A stretch of 7,660 nucleotides of DNA from an uncultured Ruminococcus sp. (GTDB lineage: Bacteria; Bacillota_A; Clostridia; Oscillospirales; Acutalibacteraceae), in the NCBI GenBank assembly GCA_902773395.1, contig CACYEJ010000455.1, positions 1-7,660 on the forward strand, in the 5' to 3' direction. The translations under genes and the position numbers were made by a program. How positions within the stretch are numbered: position 1 is the stretch's first letter; each line of letters opens with the position of its first letter. The notes under the pieces were generated by a model. It was not told the DNA's origin, did no database searches, and saw only the letters and a program-made list of their open reading frames with translations. Positions 1-5,410 of the stretch are shown here, piece by piece.

Positions 1-2
1 AT

Positions 3-857
3 ATGTCTTATGCAAGAAGCAGCTATCCGGGAGTCGGATACATCGAAAACCTGATAGTAGAAAACAGCGGAAGCAATAGACTAAAAGTAAGCTGGAACGC
101 AGTAGACGATGTAGACGGTTACACAGTATATATATGTGAAACACCAGACGGAGAGTTTACAGCAGTAGACAGCACGACAGAACCAACGTATACAAAGTAT
201 AATCTTGAAACAGGCAAAACATATTATTTCAGGGTTAGAGCATATGCAGGTAATAAATTGTATTTCTCAGAGTTTTCCGATGTTGCAGAGGGAACAGTTT
301 ATGCTCCTGAGCAGGTTGCACCGGCTACAGTTAAGAGAGGCGGCAATGCTGCAATTAACGTGAACTGGGAATCTGTTAATTATGCAGACGGTTATGAGAT
401 TTATACTTATACAGAAGAAGAACCTACTTATGTTTATTGGGGCGATACGACTGATAATTCATTCGTTTTGTCCGGTTTGGAAAAAACAAGGTATTATGTA
501 CGTGTTCGTGCTTATGCTTTGGTTGACGGTGAGAAATTCTGTGGTGATTATTCATTTGCTCGCAGTGATTATTCCGGCATAGATCCACTTGAAAACTTGA
601 ATGTAATTGTTTCATCAGCTGCCTCGGCGAAGGTTACTTGGAGTATAGCGGAAGGTGCAGAGGGCTACAGCGTTTATATGGCAACAGATGATCCTAATGG
701 TGAATATAAATGTATTGCAAGTACTGCAAATACAAGCTGCACAAGAACAAAGATGACTGAGGGAACAACATATTACTTTAAAATCCGAACATATTATATG
801 GTAGGCAGTACGAAAATCTTTGGAGAATTCTCCGACATAGTTGAAATAACTATGTAA
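3..857 (+). CDS. Fibronectin type III repeat protein, 3' part (5' end outside window)
   Basis: This is the last 284 visible residues of a probably secreted or surface protein built from fibronectin type III (Fn3) modules. Three modules can be read at about residues 12-97, 102-190 and 195-284. Each shows the family pattern: a V-W (VSW, VNW, VTW) in strand B, a GY-x-(V/I)-Y in strand C, and a YYF/YYV-(R/K)-(V/I)-R-(A/T)-Y in strand F. The Met at base 3 is almost certainly internal. The first residues (SYARSSYPG...ENL) match the module junction seen later in the protein (SFARSDYSG...ENL), so at least one more Fn3 module lies upstream, and no ribosome binding site is visible. No enzyme domain, dockerin, sortase motif or membrane anchor follows the last module; the protein simply ends at a TAA. 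Fn3 arrays in gut Clostridia usually act as spacers or binding modules in extracellular proteins. The N-terminal domain that would define function is not in the window. Valine codon choice shifts sharply inside the gene (see findings). Confidence 0.88.
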   Translation: MSYARSSYPGVGYIENLIVENSGSNRLKVSWNAVDDVDGYTVYICETPDGEFTAVDSTTEPTYTKYNLETGKTYYFRVRAYAGNKLYFSEFSDVAEGTVYAPEQVAPATVKRGGNAAINVNWESVNYADGYEIYTYTEEEPTYVYWGDTTDNSFVLSGLEKTRYYVRVRAYALVDGEKFCGDYSFARSDYSGIDPLENLNVIVSSAASAKVTWSIAEGAEGYSVYMATDDPNGEYKCIASTANTSCTRTKMTEGTTYYFKIRTYYMVGSTKIFGEFSDIVEITM

Positions 858-882
858 AACATTACAACAAATTAAAACAAAA

Positions 883-924
883 ACGTTATGCCATAATTGA
901 ATTTTTTCAATTATGGCATAATGT
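883..924. terminator. Long hairpin after the Fn3 gene
   Basis: There is a 16-base-pair perfect stem (886-901 with 906-921, loop TTTT). It extends to 19 pairs with one G-T wobble, starting 25 bases after the Fn3 stop codon. On the plus strand it is not followed by a T-run (the next bases are G-rich), so it is not a textbook intrinsic terminator for the Fn3 gene. Read on the minus strand, the stem is followed by a T-rich stretch. It may act as a 3' stabilising structure or processing stop for the Fn3 mRNA, or as a terminator for antisense transcription. The hairpin is certain; its role is not. Confidence 0.55.
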
Positions 925-1046
925 GGGTAAAGAGGGATTATCAATTATTAATTATTTATTAAGAAAATAATCAATAAAATTGGTTGCTTTGGATAGTTCT
1001 GAGAACGAATAAAGATGACAACATTGTGAAGAGGTAGTTATTAATT

Positions 1047-2510
1047 ATGAAAAAACAAAAGAAGAAATCCAATATAATAATAAATTTCTTGTACAGCTCG
1101 ATTTATCAGGTATTACTGATTATTTTACCATTGATAACGTCACCTTATGTTTCACGTGTTTTGGGTGCGGAAGGCTTAGGCATTTATTCATATACATATG
1201 CAATAGCCAATTGCTTTGCATTAGTTGGAATGCTTGGAGTTAATAATTACGGCAACAGAACTGTGGCGGCCGTTCAAAGTGACCGAAAAAAGAGAAGCAA
1301 AGCATTTTGGAATATTCTTTCTCTTCAAGCGGGAGTAACAGCTCTTGTAACAGCATTATATCTGGTGTTTATCTTTTTTATATGTGAACCTGAGTACAAA
1401 TGGGTAGCCACTATTCATTTGATTACAGTGTTGACTTCGATGATTGATATAAACTGGTTTTTCTTTGGAATGGAAAAATTTAAGATTACTGTTACAAGAA
1501 ATATTATTATAAAACTGCTTACAGTTATGGCGATTTTCCTTTTTGTAAAAGATTCCGATGATGTATGGATATATACTCTGGTTATGACAGGAGGACATTT
1601 CATAAGCTGTCTTGTTGTTTGGCCGTTTCTAAGGAGAGAAGTAGATTTTGTTCGTCCTACGTTCGATAATATAATGTCGCATCTTAAGCAGACAGCGGTA
1701 TTATTTATTCCTGTTATTGCGGTTACACTGTATAAAAAAATGGACAAGGTTATGCTTGGTGCAATGAGTCCGCTGGATCAAAATGGATTTTATGAAAACA
1801 CCGAGAAGATAGTCAATATTCCAATGGGATTGATTACTGCATTGGGCACAGTAATGCTTCCACGCATGAGCAATCTTTTTGCAAGCGGTAACAAAAAGGA
1901 AACACAAAAGTATATACAGCTTTCAATGGAGTTTATCTGCTTTTTGTCATGTGCAATGGCATTTGGCATGGCAGCGGTATCAACTGAATTTGCCCCTGTG
2001 TTCTTTGGCGATGAATTTACTAGTATTGATTCTTTGATTACTATGATTGCTCCAACAGTAGTTTTTATCTCATGGGCTAATGTAATTAGAACGCAGTTCC
2101 TAATACCTTTACATTATGATCGTCCGTATGTTATTTCGGTATGGGTAGGTGCAGCAGTCAATCTGGTTGTAAATTACCTTTTGATTCCTCAGTACGGTGC
2201 TATGGGTGCTGTAATCGGCACTGTGTTTGCCGAAGGTGTAGTTATGCTTTACCAGACATTTTTTGTAAGGAAAAAGCTTCCAATTGGATTGTATATTAAG
2301 AGAGGTATCTTTTTTGTATTTGCCGGAGGTTTGATGTATGCGGTAGTTCGTTTGGTAGCGAGCCACGGTGGAAAAAATCTAAAAACACTGGTTATAGAAA
2401 TAATTATAGGCGGATTAACTTATATTCTGCTTTGTGTTCCGTATGTGGGAATTATACACAAAAAAGAGCTGAATAATTTTATGAGTAAGAAAAAGAAAAA
2501 AGCAAAATAA
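1047..2510 (+). CDS. Wzx-type polysaccharide flippase (Polysacc_synt / MOP superfamily)
   Basis: This 487-residue integral membrane protein probably flips lipid-linked oligosaccharide repeat units across the cytoplasmic membrane for capsule, exopolysaccharide or teichoic-acid-like polymers. The N-terminal signature of this family is clear at residues 28-46 (LPLITSPYVSRVLGAEGLG), followed by Y-S-Y-T-Y and NNYGNR (residues 66-71). A second family block lies at 232-280, with MDKVMLG, GFYENTEKI and the MLPRMS segment that opens the second half. Hydrophobic segments run through the whole length, consistent with 12-14 helices, and both ends are lysine-rich and presumably cytoplasmic. The length is normal for the family. 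The start is ATG with a GAGGT site about 11 bases upstream, a slightly long spacing. No convincing promoter is visible in the 858-1046 gap. The downstream Wzy-like gene begins 35 bases later, so the two are probably co-transcribed. I give no gene symbol because wzx orthologues cannot be matched to a named locus from sequence alone. Confidence 0.92.
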   Translation: MKKQKKKSNIIINFLYSSIYQVLLIILPLITSPYVSRVLGAEGLGIYSYTYAIANCFALVGMLGVNNYGNRTVAAVQSDRKKRSKAFWNILSLQAGVTALVTALYLVFIFFICEPEYKWVATIHLITVLTSMIDINWFFFGMEKFKITVTRNIIIKLLTVMAIFLFVKDSDDVWIYTLVMTGGHFISCLVVWPFLRREVDFVRPTFDNIMSHLKQTAVLFIPVIAVTLYKKMDKVMLGAMSPLDQNGFYENTEKIVNIPMGLITALGTVMLPRMSNLFASGNKKETQKYIQLSMEFICFLSCAMAFGMAAVSTEFAPVFFGDEFTSIDSLITMIAPTVVFISWANVIRTQFLIPLHYDRPYVISVWVGAAVNLVVNYLLIPQYGAMGAVIGTVFAEGVVMLYQTFFVRKKLPIGLYIKRGIFFVFAGGLMYAVVRLVASHGGKNLKTLVIEIIIGGLTYILLCVPYVGIIHKKELNNFMSKKKKKAK

Positions 2511-2534
2511 TAAGTTAAATATAGAAATTTGAAT

Positions 2535-2540
2535 GGAGGA
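2535..2540 (+). promoter_or_regulatory. Ribosome binding site that sets a GTG start
   Basis: GGAGGA lies 5 bases before the GTG at 2546 and decides the start of the Wzy-like gene. The first in-frame ATG is much further downstream and would remove the first membrane segments. Confidence 0.75.
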
Positions 2541-2545
2541 ATACT

Positions 2546-3775
2546 GTGGAAAGAAAAATAAATATTTATAAAAGTAAACCGCTGGTAACGGTGCTTTTGC
2601 TTTTTCTTTTAAAGCCTGCTTATTTTTCATCAATAAATATACTGGATACTATTTATACTTGGGGAAGTTATTTGTGCACGCTTATTTTGCTTTTTCTTGT
2701 TGTGTATTCCAAACGCATAACAACCCCAATCAAATGGATAGTTGCTTTTTATGGCACAATTCTTTTTTCAACCATATATTCTCACGGAAATGTTTTGAAC
2801 TTTATGAAATCAAATTTTTCGAGCTTGGCGATGTGTCTGCTGTTTGCTTTATGGTTGGAGAAATCTCCCGAAACGCTGATAGATTGTTTTTCAGTGCTTG
2901 AAATATTTGTTTATATTAATCTTTTGACGATTATTGTTTTTCCTAATGGAATGTATAAAATCGGTACGTACTCTCAGTGTTGGCTGTTGGGATATAAGAA
3001 TCCCCAGATCAGAACGATTCTCCCTATTTTGTGTATGTCGATGATACGTTCTTATTGGAAGTCGAGCAAATTGTCGTTCCAAGCGATTTGTTTAATGACT
3101 GCGTCCGCACTGACATTTACCCTGATAAATTCCGCAACAAGTCTTGTCGGTATTGCATTGTTTTTAGGTTTGTTTCTTCTTGTTAACAAAAAGAAGGCGG
3201 AGCTTCCAAAGTTTGTAACACTGCTTAATGGTTTGTATGTTACAATTGTATCATTTGTAATTATTGTAATTTTACAAAAACAGTATTTGTTTTCGAATAT
3301 TATTCAAAACTGGCTAGAACGAGATCTGACGTTTACAACTCGTGTTAATATATGGTCAAAATCACTCCCCCTTATAAAGGAGAAACTGTGGCTGGGATAT
3401 GGTCACCTGACGTATGAACAATATGTATATTTATATAACAGTATGTATGCTTCGCACCCTCATAATTATTTTTTGTATCTGATTATATCCGGAGGAATTC
3501 TGCTTTTGGCAGTTACCTTTATCGGTTTTCTTTTGGCTAATAAACAGTTAAAGAAAACATCATCTACCGCCACAGGAAAAATTATCCTTTTTGCACTATA
3601 TTCTTTTTTGGTCATGGGACTTACCGAGTCACTTACGAGTACAGTTTTGCTGTATCCGATGCTAATTTTGGCTATGAAATCTCAGAATATTGTTGATCTT
3701 GGTTATCACAATGAAGCCTTTAGGATTCATGGTAAAAAGATAAGATTATTTAAGCGAAAAATAAAAAACACTTAA
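2546..3775 (+). CDS. Wzy-like O-antigen polymerase/ligase family membrane protein
   Basis: This 409-residue polytopic membrane protein is probably the polymerase (or ligase) partner of the upstream flippase, acting on undecaprenyl-linked repeat units at the outer face of the membrane. The C-terminal half carries the Wzy_C (O-antigen ligase-like) pattern. Residues 261-270 (LTFTTRVNIW) include the conserved Arg266; a Leu-Gly-Tyr-Gly lies at 283-286. After the large loop, residues 303-317 carry SHPHNYFLYLIISGG, matching the H-x-x-(H)N-x-x-L and GG pattern of these enzymes. About ten or more hydrophobic segments flank this loop (for example 12-28, 40-55, 92-104, 117-132, 187-213, 228-244, 308-332, 346-376). 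The tail is highly basic (KRKIKN). Translation starts at GTG with a strong GGAGGA site. The first part is poorly conserved, as is usual for Wzy proteins, so family assignment rests on the Wzy_C loop. Whether it polymerises or ligates cannot be decided here. Confidence 0.85.
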   Translation: MERKINIYKSKPLVTVLLLFLLKPAYFSSINILDTIYTWGSYLCTLILLFLVVYSKRITTPIKWIVAFYGTILFSTIYSHGNVLNFMKSNFSSLAMCLLFALWLEKSPETLIDCFSVLEIFVYINLLTIIVFPNGMYKIGTYSQCWLLGYKNPQIRTILPILCMSMIRSYWKSSKLSFQAICLMTASALTFTLINSATSLVGIALFLGLFLLVNKKKAELPKFVTLLNGLYVTIVSFVIIVILQKQYLFSNIIQNWLERDLTFTTRVNIWSKSLPLIKEKLWLGYGHLTYEQYVYLYNSMYASHPHNYFLYLIISGGILLLAVTFIGFLLANKQLKKTSSTATGKIILFALYSFLVMGLTESLTSTVLLYPMLILAMKSQNIVDLGYHNEAFRIHGKKIRLFKRKIKNT

Positions 3776-3781
3776 TTGACT

Positions 3782-3815
3782 TTTTTTAAAATAGAATTAA
3801 AAAAATTTTAAAAAA
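3782..3815 (+). promoter_or_regulatory. A/T-tract block upstream of the tRNA promoter (UP-element-like)
   Basis: Phased A and T runs fill the region just upstream of the -35 box at 3819. The placement and composition fit an UP element contacted by the RNA polymerase alpha subunit, typical of strong stable-RNA promoters. The block also forms an 11-pair all-A/T inverted repeat (3782-3792 with 3805-3815), which has no G-C pairs and no T-run after it, so it is a poor terminator for the Wzy-like gene. Confidence 0.45.
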
Positions 3816-3818
3816 GTG

Positions 3819-3847
3819 TTGACAAATATAAAAATATGATGTATAAT
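3819..3847 (+). promoter_or_regulatory. Consensus sigma-A promoter of the tRNA-Val gene
   Basis: Perfect -35 TTGACA (3819-3824) and perfect -10 TATAAT (3842-3847) are separated by 17 bases. Transcription would start near 3854, giving a leader of about 32 bases before the mature tRNA. A small hairpin (3857-3861 with 3869-3873) lies in that leader. Confidence 0.88.
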
Positions 3848-3885
3848 AATATTCGTCGTAAGGAACTGTTACGGCAGATATTTTT

Positions 3886-3961
3886 GGGAGCATAGCTCAG
3901 CTGGGAGAGCATCTGCCTTACAAGCAGAGGGTCACAGGTTCGAGCCCTGTTGTTCCCACCA
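3886..3961 (+). tRNA. tRNA-Val (anticodon UAC), CCA encoded
   Basis: A full cloverleaf can be folded. The acceptor stem GGGAGCA (3886-3892) pairs with TGTTCCC (3951-3957) with one G-T wobble. The D arm is built on GCTC/GAGC and its loop contains CTGGGA. The anticodon stem TCTGC (3912-3916) pairs with GCAGA (3924-3928), and the seven-base loop CTTACAA holds anticodon TAC at 3919-3921, which reads GTA (and by wobble other GTN) valine codons. The T arm ACAGG-TTCGAGC-CCTGT is canonical. The discriminator base is A3958 and CCA (3959-3961) is encoded in the DNA. It is a single tRNA with its own promoter and terminator, not part of a visible tRNA cluster. Confidence 0.97.
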
Positions 3962-3966
3962 GAATT

Positions 3967-3998
3967 CCTGTTTACTTATGTAAGCAGGATTTTGTTTT
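3967..3998 (+). terminator. Intrinsic terminator of the tRNA-Val gene
   Basis: A nine-pair stem (3967-3975 with 3980-3988, one G-T wobble, loop TTAT) is followed by a T-rich tract (3990-3998, interrupted by one G). It begins six bases after the tRNA CCA. Confidence 0.8.
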
Positions 3999-4020
3999 AC
4001 TAAAAGAAAAGCTTTGTAAT
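3992..4020 (+). promoter_or_regulatory. Weak candidate promoter for the dockerin peptidase
   Basis: TTGTTT (3992-3997), 17 bases, then TGTAAT (4015-4020). The -10 matches the consensus at five of six bases but the -35 matches at only three, and it lies in the T-run of the tRNA terminator. It is the best candidate between the tRNA and the peptidase, but read-through from the tRNA promoter is an alternative. Confidence 0.25.
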
Positions 4021-4064
4021 CAACAGTAGGCGTTATTCACTAAAAATAAAAGAAGGGTTAGAAC

Positions 4065-5192
4065 ATGAAGAAAAAAATCAGCTCAGTAATATTTACGCTA
4101 GCTATGCTGTTGACAGCGGTTATGTCTGCTGTTCCGGCTAGTGCTCTTGCAGATGAGAAAACTACGGCTAACGACACCCCAGCCGATAAGAGTGATAATA
4201 GTTTTTCTGATCAGTTTGATACTGAAACTTTTTCAGTGTCGGCTATTGACGAAATATTTTTTAATCATTCATCTGAGAATTGGTCAACTGCCGATGATTT
4301 TATGAAAGCAGATGATATTGCACCGTCTTTTGACGCAAATAGCGGTAACAAGAAAATAATAGAGGTAACGAATATCTTACAGTATCCGGAACTGCCCACC
4401 GGCTGTGAAAGTGTGGCATTAACGATTCTGCTTAATCACATGGGTTATCAAGTCGATAAGACTATAATAGCAGGAAATTACCTTCCTAAAATGGACTTTT
4501 ATTGGAAAGATGGAATTCTCTACGGTGCAGATTTTAGAACGACCTTTGCCGGAGATCCTAAATCCGAATATTCTTATGGCTGTTATGCACCTTGCATTAT
4601 AACTACAGCAAATCGCTATTTTGAGAAAAACGAAATAAAAAGCAAAGCTTACGATATTACGGGTACAAGCTTTGATACACTTCTGTCAGACTATATTGAT
4701 AATGATACGCCTGTTTTGATTTGGATAACGAGCAGTAATCTTCATCAGCCATACTATACAGATGTTTGGAGAACTCCAGAGGGAAAGACAGTACAATGGC
4801 TTGCTTATGAACATTGCGTAGTTTTGACTGGATATGATATGGATAATAAATTAATCTATGTATCCGATCCATTGGTAGGCAACACATCGTATGACTATGA
4901 TCGTATCAAACAAAGATATATTGATTTGGGACAGCAATCTGTGTACATAAAGGACGAGAGAAAACTTCTCACTTATGGTGACCTTGACGATAACGGTAAA
5001 GTTACGTCAGAGGACAGCTTACTTGTTTTAAGACAAAGCGTAGGACTTGAACAATTTGACGATGATCATAGAATACTAGCAGATATAGATGCAGATGAGC
5101 GAATCACGTCAGCAGATGCACTGGAGATATTACGATACAGCGTTTCACTTCCGTCAAAAACACTTATCGGAGAAATCTATAAAGAATTGTAA
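4065..5192 (+). CDS. Secreted C39-like cysteine peptidase with C-terminal type I dockerin
   Basis: This 375-residue exported protein has a signal peptide (residues 1-29: lysine-rich start, hydrophobic core, and a likely cut after ALA29). A Ser/Asp/Thr-rich linker runs to about residue 97, followed by a C39_2-type peptidase domain from about 98 to 295. The catalytic Cys114 lies in LPTGCESVALTILL, preceded by Gln106 as the probable oxyanion-hole residue. His250 lies in the EHCVVLTGYD block and Asp268 in VSDPL, giving a Cys-His-Asp triad. Residues 303-363 form a type I dockerin with two calcium-binding loops, one starting at Asp306 (DLDDNGKVTSED) and one at Asp340 (DIDADERITSAD), each followed by a helix with the L-(V/E)-(L/I)-L-R pattern. 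The dockerin should attach the enzyme to a cohesin on a scaffoldin or on the cell surface. The start is ATG with AGAAGGG seven bases upstream. No ABC transporter or bacteriocin gene is nearby, so bacteriocin leader processing is unlikely; the substrate is unknown. Confidence 0.9.
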   Translation: MKKKISSVIFTLAMLLTAVMSAVPASALADEKTTANDTPADKSDNSFSDQFDTETFSVSAIDEIFFNHSSENWSTADDFMKADDIAPSFDANSGNKKIIEVTNILQYPELPTGCESVALTILLNHMGYQVDKTIIAGNYLPKMDFYWKDGILYGADFRTTFAGDPKSEYSYGCYAPCIITTANRYFEKNEIKSKAYDITGTSFDTLLSDYIDNDTPVLIWITSSNLHQPYYTDVWRTPEGKTVQWLAYEHCVVLTGYDMDNKLIYVSDPLVGNTSYDYDRIKQRYIDLGQQSVYIKDERKLLTYGDLDDNGKVTSEDSLLVLRQSVGLEQFDDDHRILADIDADERITSADALEILRYSVSLPSKTLIGEIYKEL

Positions 5193-5259
5193 TTTGCATA
5201 TTGATTGACACTAAATGCCCCGAAACAAAGAAAAGTAATTAAAAAATCTCATGAAAGGG

Positions 5260-5288
5260 TTGCATTAGTACAAAATTTGTGATACAAT
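5260..5288 (+). promoter_or_regulatory. Sigma-A promoter of the fluoride riboswitch-antiporter unit
   Basis: The -35 is TTGCAT (5260-5265) and the -10 is TACAAT (5283-5288), with a 17-base spacer. The start would fall near 5295, immediately before the first aptamer stem, exactly where a riboswitch leader should begin. Confidence 0.8.
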
Positions 5289-5296
5289 ATATTCTA

Positions 5297-5361
5297 AGGG
5301 AATGGGGTTCTCCCGTAGCATAATAGTGCTAAAACCGCTTTTTAAGCTGATGACTTCTGCG
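5297..5361 (+). ncRNA. Fluoride riboswitch aptamer (crcB motif)
   Basis: The RNA matches the crcB/fluoride riboswitch consensus element by element. The first stem GGGA (5298-5301) pairs with TCCC (5311-5314) around the nine-base loop ATGGGGTTC. An optional variable hairpin follows (5316-5320 with 5327-5331). Next comes the conserved AACCGC (5333-5338), then the stem GCTT (5337-5340) with AAGC (5344-5347), and the hallmark CTGATG (5347-5352). The expected pseudoknot can form between the first loop (GGGGT, 5304-5308) and ACTTC (5353-5357), with two G-T wobbles. In characterised members fluoride is bound through magnesium ions and turns expression on. Here the aptamer sits between a promoter and a terminator, 50 bases from the start of a cation/proton antiporter, one of the gene classes known to be controlled by this riboswitch. 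Confidence 0.93.
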
Positions 5362-5389
5362 ATTATTACGCAGGAGAAGTCGGCTTTTT
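5345..5389 (+). terminator. Riboswitch-controlled intrinsic terminator
   Basis: The stem GACTTCT (5352-5358) pairs with AGAAGTC (5375-5381) and is capped by GCG (5359-5361) with CGC (5369-5371). It can be extended outward by AGCT (5345-5348) with GGCT (5382-5385), and a run of five T residues ends at 5389. Its left arm reuses the 3' strand of the aptamer's last stem and the pseudoknot strand, so the folded aptamer and the terminator exclude each other. This predicts termination without fluoride and read-through with fluoride. Confidence 0.85.
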
Positions 5390-5410
5390 CTGCGTTTAGG
5401 AGGTTTTTTT

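Noticed and set aside
3..5. ATG at base 3 as the true start of the Fn3 gene
   Set aside because: There is no ribosome binding site in the window before it, and the residues after it match an internal module junction, so the gene is open upstream.
615..944. Minus-strand open frame of 109 codons across the end of the Fn3 gene
   Set aside because: It lies opposite a well-supported gene, crosses the 883-924 hairpin, has no ribosome binding site and encodes a Cys/His-rich sequence typical of antisense shadow frames.
984..1012. Candidate promoter TTGCTT-17-GAATAA before the flippase gene
   Set aside because: The -10 matches the consensus at only two of six positions; this is not enough to call.
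3782..3815. Inverted repeat as a terminator for the Wzy-like gene
   Set aside because: It is made only of A-T pairs with a 12-base loop and has no T-run after it; its place just before a -35 box fits promoter-upstream A/T tracts better.
4065..5192. Bacteriocin-processing role for the C39 peptidase
   Set aside because: It has a signal peptide and dockerin instead of fused ABC-transporter domains, and no double-glycine leader peptide gene is visible nearby.
5202..5226. Similarity of ATTGACACT and CCCGAAAC here to parts of the terminator at 6594-6619
   Set aside because: The shared words are nine bases or shorter, partly in different orientation, and the surrounding sequence does not align, so a dispersed repeat is not supported.
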